NCBI GenBank assembly: GCA_944382045.1 | Contig: CALWMT010000137.1 | Span: forward strand, 1-7,170 | Source: an uncultured Enterocloster sp. | GTDB lineage: Bacteria; Bacillota; Clostridia; Lachnospirales; Lachnospiraceae | Direction: 5' to 3' | DNA length: 7,170 bases | Shown here: positions 1 through 5,914 of the stretch, in pieces | Numbering within the stretch: position 1 is the first letter of the stretch | How the letters are laid out: every line of letters starts with the position of its first letter | Notes under the pieces: model-generated | Told to the model about the DNA's origin: nothing | The model's input: only the letters and a program-made list of their open reading frames with translations | Database searches by the model: none | Position numbers and translations under genes: made by a program

Positions 1-97
1 TCAAAACCAGACTGCTTTTTTAAAGGAATCTTCAGGGTTTCGCATACTGTTTAATGTTCTGTTTTCAAAGGACTGTGCTGCTGTCTCTCGCGACAGC
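1..97 (-). other. Leader of a stable-RNA (probably rRNA) operon, partial
   Basis: Reading leftwards from the predicted transcript start near 97, the first element is a perfect 6-bp hairpin, GCTGTC-GCGAGA-GACAGC (97 down to 80). It is followed by CTTTGAAAACAGAACA (70 down to 55). Blocks of the form CTTTGAAAACTGAACA are familiar from leaders and spacers of rRNA operons in Firmicutes, between the promoter and 16S or 23S. No 16S, 5S or tRNA sequence is recognisable before the window ends, so the RNA gene lies beyond position 1. The rRNA assignment rests on motif resemblance recalled from the family plus the promoter architecture; a tRNA operon is the main alternative. No convincing protein gene occupies this stretch. 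Confidence 0.6.
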
Positions 98-103
98 TCA
101 TAT

Positions 104-162
104 AGATTACCACTCATTTCCGGGTTTGTCAACAACTTTTTTAAATTTTTTTCAACTTTTTT
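104..162 (-). promoter_or_regulatory. Strong stable-RNA promoter with phased A-tract UP element
   Basis: On the minus strand there is a perfect -35 TTGACA (132 down to 127), a 17-nt spacer, and TAATCT (109 down to 104) preceded by TGG, giving an extended -10. Three A-tracts of 6-7 bases lie just upstream (162-157, 152-146, 142-137). Their centres are about 10 bp apart, so they sit on one face of the helix. With a start near 97 they cover about -40 to -65, the UP-element position contacted by the RNA polymerase alpha subunit at rRNA promoters. The weak -10 together with a perfect -35 and UP element suits a growth-regulated stable-RNA promoter. Confidence 0.65.
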
Positions 163-171
163 CGATCGGCC

Positions 172-251
172 CCAGGCAGGCCCGCAGACCGGCCTCAGAG
201 GGGCCCCCAGACCGGCTCCAGGCAGGCCCCCTGGCCAAGCTCCAGACCGCC
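172..251. repeat. Degenerate GC-rich short repeats between kinase gene and RNA promoter
   Basis: CCAGGCAGGCCC occurs at 172-183 and 218-229. CAGACCGGC occurs at 185-193 and 208-216, with a variant CAGACCGCC at 243-251. The block is very GC-rich and lies directly between the end of the histidine kinase gene and the A-tracts. Overlapping short hairpins can form here, such as CCGCC/GGCGG at 247-263 and GCGGCC/GGCCGC at 260-275 with the kinase stop codon in the loop. None is followed by a U-tract on the minus strand, so no standard intrinsic terminator for the kinase operon is visible. Function unknown. Confidence 0.5.
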
Positions 252-264
252 CCTAAACGGCGGC

Positions 265-1788
265 CTACAGGCCGCAGTCCAGGGTAAACCAAAACTCCAC
301 GCCGCCCTCCACATTGGCCACGCCGCAGGCCTTGTGATGGGAATCCATGATGGCCTTCACAATGGACAGGCCGATGCCGCTTCCCCCGTACTCCCGGGTG
401 CGGGCCTTATCTACCTTATAGAACTTCACCCAGAGCTTGTCCAGATCCTCCTCTGGAATGTGCTCGCCGGTGTTGTACACGGAGACCCTTACCTCCCTGT
501 CCCCCTTGTCCACGCGGACACGGATCAGGCGCTCCCCGGCCAGATGGTTCAGGGCATTGTTCAGGTAATTGGTGACGACCTCCTCGATCTTGAACTCATC
601 CGCCCAGACATAGACCGGGGCGGCGGCCTCAAAGACCACATGGGCCTCCTTCTGCTGGATGAGAATATTGGCCGAGGAAAGAAGGCCCTGAATCAGGCCC
701 ACAATGTCAAACTGCTCCATCACCGGCTTATCATTTCCAAACTCCAAGGCCGTCAGGGTGAGAAGCTGCTTCACCATCCGATTCATCTTTCCCGCCTCGT
801 CCATGATCACCTCGCAGTAGTAGTCTCTGCTGGCCGGGTCCTCGGCCATGCCCTCGGTGAGGCCCTCGGCGTAGCCCTGGATCAGGGCGATGGGGGTCTT
901 GAGCTCGTGGGAGACATTGGCAATAAACTCCTTGCGCGTCTCGTCCACCCGAATTTTCTCCTCGATGTCCTTCTGCAGCTCATTGTTGGCAGTCTTTAAC
1001 GCCCCGATGGTGTCCTTCAGCTTCTCCGACAGGGTATTCATGCTCCGGCCCAGGACACCGATCTCATTTTCCTCCTCCCCGGTATAGCGGGCGTCGAAAT
1101 CCAGCTCCGACATCCGGGCGGAGAGGGAGGCCAAGGACATGATGGGGGAGGTGATCCGCTTGGTGGCAAAATAAATCAGGATGCTTCCCCCGGCCAGCAC
1201 GGTCAGGCCCACATAGAGCATGAAGCGGTTGGAGAGCTGCACGCTCTCCTGGATGCTGGCGATGGGCATGGACATAATGAAAATGGTCCGGTTGTCGTCG
1301 AAAAATCCCCAGTTCTGCAGATAATAGCTCTTGGAGTGCCAGTCATAGGTCTTCTGGATCATAAAATTGTCCTCCGAGACCAGGGTCTCCGTCCCCTGCT
1401 CCCAGATGCCCAGGATGTACCAGCGGAGCCGGTCCGCCAGAAATTCATTGTTGGGGAAGGCCGGAACCATGCGGTCGGTCTGGCTGTCAATGAGGACAAT
1501 GGTGGTGGTGTATTTCTCATTCATCTGGCGGATCATGCGGCTCACATCATTCTGCTCCCCCTCCTGGGAGTACAGGCTTCCGAAATCCTCAATGATGTTC
1601 TTCCCCTCCTCCGCCCGGCTCACCACATACCGGTTCAGCTCCTCGTAGGCCTCCTGGAGAAGATCCACCTTCTCCCTGGTGTAAAAGGGCTCGAGGAAAA
1701 AATTGTTGATAACCAGCATAGCGGCCAGGGCGGCAGCCATGATCCCCATGAAAATCAGAGTAATTTTCACCCGTATGGAGTGCTTCAT
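265..1788 (-). CDS. Membrane sensor histidine kinase (HAMP-HisKA-HATPase)
   Basis: This is a 507-residue sensor kinase that would autophosphorylate in response to an extracytoplasmic signal and pass the phosphate to the response regulator encoded just upstream. Domains in order: a transmembrane helix (about 8-27); an extracytoplasmic sensor domain (about 30-188) with no recognisable ligand motif; a second helix (about 190-209); a HAMP linker (about 210-262); HisKA with phosphoacceptor His294 in the HELKTP motif; and an HATPase domain with N box (Asn407, Asn411), a G1-like NTG (439-441) and a G2 GGSGIGLS loop (468-475). The start chosen is ATG at 1788, whose A is the last base of the regulator's TGA. 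GAGGTGA lies 8 nt upstream of it. A TTG one codon earlier (1791) is the alternative. The last codon is TAG at 267. The domain order is standard for kinases of the PhoR/ResE/VanS type, but the signal cannot be deduced. Confidence 0.95.
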   Translation of the reverse strand: MKHSIRVKITLIFMGIMAAALAAMLVINNFFLEPFYTREKVDLLQEAYEELNRYVVSRAEEGKNIIEDFGSLYSQEGEQNDVSRMIRQMNEKYTTTIVLIDSQTDRMVPAFPNNEFLADRLRWYILGIWEQGTETLVSEDNFMIQKTYDWHSKSYYLQNWGFFDDNRTIFIMSMPIASIQESVQLSNRFMLYVGLTVLAGGSILIYFATKRITSPIMSLASLSARMSELDFDARYTGEEENEIGVLGRSMNTLSEKLKDTIGALKTANNELQKDIEEKIRVDETRKEFIANVSHELKTPIALIQGYAEGLTEGMAEDPASRDYYCEVIMDEAGKMNRMVKQLLTLTALEFGNDKPVMEQFDIVGLIQGLLSSANILIQQKEAHVVFEAAAPVYVWADEFKIEEVVTNYLNNALNHLAGERLIRVRVDKGDREVRVSVYNTGEHIPEEDLDKLWVKFYKVDKARTREYGGSGIGLSIVKAIMDSHHKACGVANVEGGVEFWFTLDCGL

Positions 1789-2465
1789 CAATCGTTCACC
1801 TCGAATTTGTAGCCCATGCCCCAGATGGTCTTGATAAATTCACCCTTGGCCCCCAGCTTGCTGCGCAGCTTCTTCACATGGGTGTCAATGGTCCGGGCAT
1901 CGCCGAAATAGTCGTAGTTCCACACATTGTTGAGAATCTTCTCCCGGGAGAGGGCGATGCCCTGGTTCTCCACAAAATAGGTGAGAAGCTCAAATTCCTT
2001 GTAGCTGAGCTCAATCTCCTTCCCGTCAATGGTCACCTGATGGGCCGCCTTGTCAATGCGGATGCCCCCCACGTCCAGAACCTCGGAGGCCGCCGCATTG
2101 CTCCGGCGCAGGATGGCGTCCACCCGGGCCACCAGGATCTTGGGGCTGAAGGGCTTGGAAATATACTCGTCCACCCCCAGGGCAAAGCCCTGGAGCTCGT
2201 CCCGCTCCTCCCCCCGGGCCGTGAGCATGATCACAGGGACCTGGGAGTACTTGCGGATGGTCTTTAAGACCTCCCAGCCGTCCATCTTGGGCATCATCAC
2301 GTCCAGGATCACCAGGGCGATGTCCTTCTGGGCGAAGAAAACATCCACCGCCTCCTCCCCGTCCGCCGCCTCGATGACGGAAAATCCCTTATTTACCAAA
2401 AAATCCTTGACCAGCTTGCGCATCCTGGCCTCGTCGTCCACTACCAGTATCTTCAATCCTTCCAT
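1788..2465 (-). CDS. OmpR/PhoB-family response regulator
   Basis: This is a 225-residue DNA-binding response regulator, the partner of the kinase that follows it. The receiver domain (about 3-120) carries the acidic pair Asp10-Asp11, phosphoacceptor Asp55 in VILDVMMP, Thr82 and Lys104-Pro105. The C-terminal winged helix (about 131-223) has the family pattern, including FELLTYF, the recognition helix with TIDTHVKKLRSKL, and the GMGYKF wing. Length is normal for the family. The ATG at 2465 is preceded by AGGAGG at a 7-nt spacing. The stop codon overlaps the kinase start, so the two are probably translationally coupled. A promoter and paired TTCACA repeats upstream suggest autoregulation. The regulon is unknown; the divergent lipoprotein gene is the nearest candidate target. 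Confidence 0.96.
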   Translation of the reverse strand: MEGLKILVVDDEARMRKLVKDFLVNKGFSVIEAADGEEAVDVFFAQKDIALVILDVMMPKMDGWEVLKTIRKYSQVPVIMLTARGEERDELQGFALGVDEYISKPFSPKILVARVDAILRRSNAAASEVLDVGGIRIDKAAHQVTIDGKEIELSYKEFELLTYFVENQGIALSREKILNNVWNYDYFGDARTIDTHVKKLRSKLGAKGEFIKTIWGMGYKFEVND

Positions 2466-2527
2466 GGATATGCCTCCTGCCGTTATGGTCCGGCGCCTGT
2501 CTTCCCGCCGTCCTGATTTTTACCATT

Positions 2528-2556
2528 ATTTTAGCAGAAAAAAACGTGCATTTCCA
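2528..2556 (-). promoter_or_regulatory. Candidate promoter of the two-component operon
   Basis: On the minus strand, TGGAAA (2556 down to 2551, four of six matches to TTGACA) is followed by a 17-nt spacer and TAAAAT (2533 down to 2528, five of six matches). TGC lies directly before the -10, making it an extended -10. The predicted start is near 2521, giving a leader of about 55 nt before the regulator's ATG. The T-rich spacer is unusual but compatible. Assigned by inspection only. Confidence 0.55.
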
Positions 2557-2560
2557 TGGG

Positions 2561-2577
2561 TTCACACAAGTTTCACA
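2561..2577. promoter_or_regulatory. TTCACA direct repeat, candidate response-regulator site
   Basis: Two identical TTCACA hexamers at 2561-2566 and 2572-2577 are separated by 5 bp, a repeat period of 11 bp. OmpR/PhoB-family regulators bind as tandem dimers to such direct repeats. The pattern fits the Bacillus PhoP box, two TTHAYA-type hexamers about 5 bp apart. The site lies immediately upstream of the predicted -35 of the regulator operon, at about -40 to -56, a normal position for activation. A single further TTCACA (2659-2664) overlaps the -10 region of the lipoprotein promoter. Assigning it to this particular regulator is inference. Confidence 0.45.
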
Positions 2578-2637
2578 GTCCCGGCGCCCTGAAACGTGTA
2601 CCGCCAGGCGCACTGAGGGAATACATCCTGATTTCCC

Positions 2638-2666
2638 TTGACATCCTCCGGGAAACCGTTCACAAT
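2638..2666 (+). promoter_or_regulatory. Candidate promoter of the lipoprotein gene
   Basis: A perfect TTGACA (2638-2643) is followed 17 nt later by CACAAT (2661-2666, four of six matches to TATAAT). A better-looking TATAAA begins at 2666, but its 22-nt spacing is too long. The predicted start is near 2673, leaving a leader of about 40 nt that contains the AGGAGG site at 2701-2706. The promoter diverges from the two-component promoter, with about 110 bp between them. Confidence 0.5.
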
Positions 2667-2713
2667 ATAAAGTAAGCTTGAGAGGTTATACTGGCAGAAA
2701 AGGAGGACAACCC

Positions 2714-2944
2714 ATGAAGAGGAAGCGGCCGTGGAGGATCTGTCTGGGAGCTGCAGGCGCTGTGCTGGCACTGTCCGCAGCGGGCTGCAGCCAGGATCCC
2801 TATGCCCCGGATCCCCAGGCGCAGGCTGGGACCTATGACGGAGGCGCACCTGCTGCCCTGGATAAGACAGCGGATACAGCAGGAGAGGCCTCCGGGGAGC
2901 AGATTGGGACGGTTGAGGCAGGAATCGTAATTACTGTGGGGTGA
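2714..2944 (+). CDS. Small predicted lipoprotein, function unknown
   Basis: This 76-residue protein starts with a basic n-region (MKRKRPWR), has a hydrophobic segment (about 9-23), and reaches LSAAGC with Cys25 as the likely lipidated residue. The -3 residue is Ala rather than the usual Leu, which the broader Gram-positive lipoprotein pattern allows. The mature part of about 51 residues is rich in Ala, Gly, Asp and Pro and looks unstructured until a short hydrophobic end (VEAGIVITVG). I recognise no domain. The ATG at 2714 has AGGAGG at a 7-nt spacing, a promoter upstream and a terminator 44 bp after the stop, so a real gene is likely. It diverges from the two-component system and could be its target or an accessory sensor protein; this is inference from position. 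An in-frame ATG at 2678 lacks a comparable ribosome binding site. Confidence 0.75.
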   Translation: MKRKRPWRICLGAAGAVLALSAAGCSQDPYAPDPQAQAGTYDGGAPAALDKTADTAGEASGEQIGTVEAGIVITVG

Positions 2945-2982
2945 TTCCTCATGAAGCCTGCGCTGCCAGGCGCACCTATTTG

Positions 2983-3020
2983 AAAAAAAGAACGCCTCCA
3001 GCCAGGCGTTCTCTTTTATT
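2983..3020. terminator. Bidirectional intrinsic terminator between convergent genes
   Basis: A perfect 9-bp stem, AGAACGCCT (2989-2997) with AGGCGTTCT (3004-3012), encloses the loop CCAGCC. On the plus strand it is followed by CTTTTATT. On the minus strand it is followed by a U-tract made from the A-run at 2983-2989. It therefore can end both the lipoprotein transcript (stop at 2944) and the sortase transcript (stop at 3055). A weaker AGGCG at 2968-2972 could compete for the left arm, but there is no further sign of attenuation. Confidence 0.88.
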
Positions 3021-3054
3021 CGAATGCATGTCAAAGCCCCCATACAGGGCTGCT

Positions 3055-3858
3055 CTATTGGCCCGCGCTGTTGGCCATATCCCACGGCCGGATAATACCG
3101 TGCACGACAAACCGGGCATTGGCAAATTCATAGCTGCAGGTGGACAATGTCAAAATACGCTCGCCCTGCCTTGGAGCTGCGGGAGCTTGAACCAGGGATC
3201 GATCCATAACGTCCTGTATCCATCCTTCCCGGTATCCCTCCGGAGCCAGCTCCAGCTGCCAGGCCTCCTGCCCCACATCCGCTATATAAGCAGAAAATAC
3301 ATCCACCCGCCAGTCCCCCTCCGGGGTGAGCAGCTGAAAATAGGGATGGGCCTCATAATAGCTCTGCGACTGATAATTTTTCAGGGAAGCGAACATGCTT
3401 CCATTTTTCATGTGATGTCCGTAGAGGATGGAATGCGATCCGGAAAAATCCCTTTCGCAGTCTGCGTCCAGGAAGATGCAGCCGGATCCATTTTTCTCAC
3501 CAGAAAACAGGTGGTCCAGATAGTAGGAATTATCCTCCCCCTGTACCACAGGATAGCTGATCACTGTGTCCGGTCCGTGAATCCAGCCCACAATCTGGGG
3601 GTTGACCTGGGCAAGGGCTTCAAAATCTGCCTGAATCCGGCCGTCCAGTCCCGGCTTAGCATCACCTGCGGCATGCTCCGAGGAATTCCCCCCGCCGTCA
3701 GCGGCTCCCCCTTCATCCAGGCTTATGTACGCTTCCAGGCCCTCGTAGGCCCTCCCTGCGGAGCGGTATTCCCATATCTGTGCAAGCGCCAGGCCTCCGC
3801 CTATGACAGCTCCGGCCAGGCAGAGCAATACCAGTCCCCAGTACAGAATGCGTCTCAT
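3055..3858 (-). CDS. srtB: Class B sortase
   Basis: This is a 267-residue membrane-anchored cysteine transpeptidase that would cut sorting-signal proteins and join them to peptidoglycan or to one another outside the cell. An N-terminal transmembrane anchor (about 5-27) precedes a low-complexity Gly/Ala/Asp linker (about 48-75) and the catalytic domain (about 80-258). Visible motifs are YYLDHLF (112-118), the catalytic His148 in YGHHMKNGSMF, Cys241 in TLSTCSYEF and Arg249. The His/Cys/Arg set is complete. The GHHMKNGSMF block and the segment between it and the Cys point to class B rather than class A. The ATG at 3858 overlaps the DUF1292 stop as ATGA, with GAGG 4 nt upstream, so translation is probably coupled. 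No protein with a sorting signal is encoded in the window, so its substrate is elsewhere. Confidence 0.93.
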   Translation of the reverse strand: MRRILYWGLVLLCLAGAVIGGGLALAQIWEYRSAGRAYEGLEAYISLDEGGAADGGGNSSEHAAGDAKPGLDGRIQADFEALAQVNPQIVGWIHGPDTVISYPVVQGEDNSYYLDHLFSGEKNGSGCIFLDADCERDFSGSHSILYGHHMKNGSMFASLKNYQSQSYYEAHPYFQLLTPEGDWRVDVFSAYIADVGQEAWQLELAPEGYREGWIQDVMDRSLVQAPAAPRQGERILTLSTCSYEFANARFVVHGIIRPWDMANSAGQ

Positions 3859-4208
3859 TCTTCCTCGTCGTCTCCGGCTTCAAATTCGTCCAGCTCGTCC
3901 TCGCTGACCAGCTCGTCATATTCCTGACTGTCAAGAAGCTCGTCGAAGGCATCGGATACAATCTCGTACTCCTCATCGCTCTCAATATTGTCTAAAATCG
4001 GGGTTCCATCCTCTGTCTCGCTGTAGCGGTACAGATACACCTCTCCCTCCTCAGAGTCCTCTCCCTCCATGGGCAGAAGAGCAATATACTCGCCTTCCCC
4101 TGCGTCAAAGATGGTGAGCACCACGCACTCCACCTCTGTGTCGTCATCCAGGGTGAGGGTTACTGTCATCTCCTGCTCTTCTTCATTCTGAAATTTTTTG
4201 TCTGCCAT
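3855..4208 (-). CDS. DUF1292 family acidic protein
   Basis: This 117-residue, very acidic cytoplasmic protein has no signal peptide or membrane segment. The core (about 14-92) has the DUF1292 (YrzB-like) pattern: a strand segment MTVTLTLDDDTEVEC, then FDAGEGEYIALLP, VYLYRY and an EEYEIVSDAFDELL helix. A tail of mostly Asp and Glu (about 95-117) extends the fold. Family function is not established. The start chosen is ATG at 4208, with AAAGGAGAGG just upstream; a longer reading to 4256 would bypass this site and add an unrelated 16 residues. It is the first gene of a pair with the sortase, overlapping by 4 nt. Whether it acts with the sortase is unknown. Confidence 0.9.
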   Translation of the reverse strand: MADKKFQNEEEQEMTVTLTLDDDTEVECVVLTIFDAGEGEYIALLPMEGEDSEEGEVYLYRYSETEDGTPILDNIESDEEYEIVSDAFDELLDSQEYDELVSEDELDEFEAGDDEEE

Positions 4209-4244
4209 AGGGTCCTCTCCTTTATAAAAATATTCTCGTGAAAG

Positions 4245-4279
4245 GCGGCAGGGCATCCGGTATATTGGCCTGCTGCCGC
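4245..4279 (-). terminator. Imperfect hairpin after hcp, weak terminator or leader structure
   Basis: On the minus strand, GCGGCAG (4279 down to 4273) pairs with CTGCCGC (4251 down to 4245). A GGC/GCC inner extension with a 2-nt bulge lengthens the stem. Only CTTTC follows, so the U-tract is poor. It may reduce transcription leaving hcp. If the promoter at 4290-4318 is real, the hairpin also lies in the 5' leader of the DUF1292-sortase transcript, about 35 nt before the start codon. Confidence 0.4.
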
Positions 4280-4289
4280 TCCTGTCTAC

Positions 4290-4318
4290 ACTTTAGCAGA
4301 CTCAAACGCAAATTGCAA
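4290..4318 (-). promoter_or_regulatory. Candidate promoter of the DUF1292-sortase pair
   Basis: On the minus strand, TTGCAA (4318 down to 4313) is followed by a 17-nt spacer and TAAAGT (4295 down to 4290), preceded by TGC as an extended -10. Each hexamer matches four of six consensus bases. The -35 lies within the last codons of hcp. The predicted start is near 4283, giving a leader of about 75 nt that includes the hairpin at 4245-4279. Read-through from hcp is the alternative way to transcribe these genes. Confidence 0.45.
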
Positions 4319-5912
4319 GATCTCCCAAAAGCCTTTTCATGTCCGCCTCCGGCGCAGAGATGGGGGCGATGCTGTAGTGCTCCGCCAGATATCTCAGCAC
4401 ATTGGGGGAAATGAACGCGGGCAGTGTGGGACCCAGAAGGATATTTTTGATTCCCAGATGGAGAAGCGTCAGCAGGATACAGACCGCCTTCTGCTCATAC
4501 CAGGAGAGAACCATGGACAGGGGCAGGTCATTCACCCCGCAGCCAAAGGCCTCTGCCAGGGCTGCCGCCGCCTGAATGGCGCCATATGCGTCATTGCACT
4601 GGCCCATATCCAGCAGCCGGGGGAGGCCGCCCACTGTTCCCAGATCCAGGTCATTGAATCGAAACTTTCCGCAGGCCAGGGTGAGAATTATGGTATCCGG
4701 CGGGGCCATTTTTACAAATTCTGTGTAATAATTCCGGCCGGGTCTTGCGCCGTCGCATCCGCCCACCAGGAAAATGCGGCGGATGGCCCCGGTTTTCACT
4801 CCCTGTACCACCTGATCTGCCGCAGCCAGTACCGCTGCCCGCCCAAAGCCTGTGGTGACCTGATGGCCGCCGTTTATGCCGGCAAATGTCTGATCCTCCG
4901 GATAGCCGCCAAGTGCCAAGGCCTTCTCAATCACCGGGGTGAAATCCTTGTCCGGCCCGATATGGCGGATCTGGGGATAGGACACCACCTCGGTGGTAAA
5001 TACCCGATCCTCATAGCTGACCCTGGGCGGCATCAGGCAGTTGGTGGTAAAGAGCACGGGTGCGGGGATATCTGCGAATTCCTTCTGCTGGTTCTGCCAT
5101 GCTGTGCCGAAATGCCCCTTCAAATGCGGGTATTTCTTGAGCTCCGGATAGCCATGGGCCGGCAGCATTTCCCCGTGGGTATAGATGCTGATTCCCTTCC
5201 CCTCTGTCTGCTCCAAAAGAAGCTTCAGGTCATAGAGATCGTGGCCGGAGATGACGATAAAGGGGCCCTTCTCCACAGTCAGGGACACCTGCACGGGCAC
5301 GGGATCTCCAAAGGTCTTGGTATTCGCCCGATCTAAGAGAGCCATGCAGGCAAGGTTCACCTCTCCAACCTCCATGACAATGGGCAGGAGCTCCTCCATA
5401 CCCCAGTCCTCGCCCACGGCAAACAGGGCCTTGTAAAAGAAGGCATTGACGCTTTCGTCCCGATATCCCAGGGCCGCCGCGTGATAGGCGTAAGCCGCCA
5501 TGCCCCGGATGCCGAAGAGAATCAGAGATTTCAGGGATCGGATATCCTCGTCTGCATTCCAGAGCTGGTCCATGGGATAGTCCTCGGTCTTCCCGCAGGA
5601 GGCGCCGCAGCCTGAGCACGTGGGTGACAGGCGCTCCTTCTCCCTGTGCACCCGGCTGATCAGATCCATGATGGTCTCATTGCTGAAGCTCACATTGGTC
5701 ACCGCGGTGAATAGTCCCTCGATGATCAGATCATCGGTCCCTTGCTCTGTCCTCTGTCCCCCCGCGGCCCGGGCCAGGCCGATGAGCGCCCCCGTCAGGG
5801 CATCCTGCAGTCCGGCGGTATCCGCCTGCTTTCCGCACACACCGGCACGGCCCGTGCATCCGCTGCAGCCTGCGGTCTGCTCACACTGATAGCAAAACAT
5901 TTGTCTCTCCAT
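4302..5912 (-). CDS. hcp: Hybrid cluster protein (Hcp)
   Basis: This 536-residue cytoplasmic Fe-S enzyme is long known as a hydroxylamine reductase; in E. coli it is reported as a nitric oxide reductase and protein S-nitrosylase. The N-terminal [4Fe-4S] ligands are Cys7, Cys10, Cys19 and Cys26. The ligands expected for the 4Fe-2S-2O hybrid cluster are all present: His224 (SGHDLYDL), Glu248 (THGEMLPAHGYPEL), Cys292 (TNCLMPP), Cys386 (GGCDGAR), Cys414 (LACGKFRFN), Cys439 (MGQCNDAYGA) and Glu473 (SWYEQKA). It should be active. An added Cys99-x2-Cys102-x3-Cys106 cluster is not a ligand set I know from the E. coli protein. The start at 5912 has GGAGG at 7 nt; the ATG at 5918, overlapping the upstream stop, sits only 1 nt from that site and is less likely. 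Second gene of an operon with the ferredoxin-like protein, its probable electron donor; no hcr-type reductase gene is present. Confidence 0.97.
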   Translation of the reverse strand: MERQMFCYQCEQTAGCSGCTGRAGVCGKQADTAGLQDALTGALIGLARAAGGQRTEQGTDDLIIEGLFTAVTNVSFSNETIMDLISRVHREKERLSPTCSGCGASCGKTEDYPMDQLWNADEDIRSLKSLILFGIRGMAAYAYHAAALGYRDESVNAFFYKALFAVGEDWGMEELLPIVMEVGEVNLACMALLDRANTKTFGDPVPVQVSLTVEKGPFIVISGHDLYDLKLLLEQTEGKGISIYTHGEMLPAHGYPELKKYPHLKGHFGTAWQNQQKEFADIPAPVLFTTNCLMPPRVSYEDRVFTTEVVSYPQIRHIGPDKDFTPVIEKALALGGYPEDQTFAGINGGHQVTTGFGRAAVLAAADQVVQGVKTGAIRRIFLVGGCDGARPGRNYYTEFVKMAPPDTIILTLACGKFRFNDLDLGTVGGLPRLLDMGQCNDAYGAIQAAAALAEAFGCGVNDLPLSMVLSWYEQKAVCILLTLLHLGIKNILLGPTLPAFISPNVLRYLAEHYSIAPISAPEADMKRLLGDLAICV

Positions 5913-5914
5913 GC

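Noticed and set aside
260..275. GCGGCC-TACA-GGCCGC hairpin at the kinase stop codon as a terminator
   Set aside because: No U-tract follows on the minus strand, and the stop codon sits in the loop. GC-rich composition makes such short stems frequent.
54..287. 77-residue open frame at the left edge
   Set aside because: It runs through the promoter A-tracts and GC-rich repeats, and its composition is dictated by those elements. No ribosome binding site or domain supports it.
334..999. 221-residue open frame opposite the histidine kinase
   Set aside because: It overlaps the conserved HisKA and HATPase coding sequence on the other strand and has no family signature.
2603..2975. 11-bp direct repeat GCCAGGCGCAC flanking the lipoprotein gene (2603-2613 and 2965-2975)
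   Set aside because: Several 11-base matches are expected by chance in a window of this size and composition, and no element boundaries or target-site features accompany it.
2959..2997. Possible attenuator: hairpin TGCGC/GCGCA at 2959-2974 and AGGCG (2968-2972) competing with the terminator stem
   Set aside because: The pairings are only 5 bp, lie after the stop codon, and involve no leader peptide or known ligand-binding fold. The 9-bp terminator stem is much stronger.
2941..3927. 328-residue open frame on the plus strand opposite the sortase
   Set aside because: It lies antisense to the sortase, whose catalytic motifs are complete. Its Ser-rich end is simply the complement of the Asp/Glu codons of the DUF1292 tail, and it has no domain and no convincing ribosome binding site.
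4377..5336. 319-residue open frame on the plus strand opposite hcp
   Set aside because: It is antisense to hcp, which has all expected ligands. Long reverse frames are common in GC-rich genes, and this one shows no recognisable domain.
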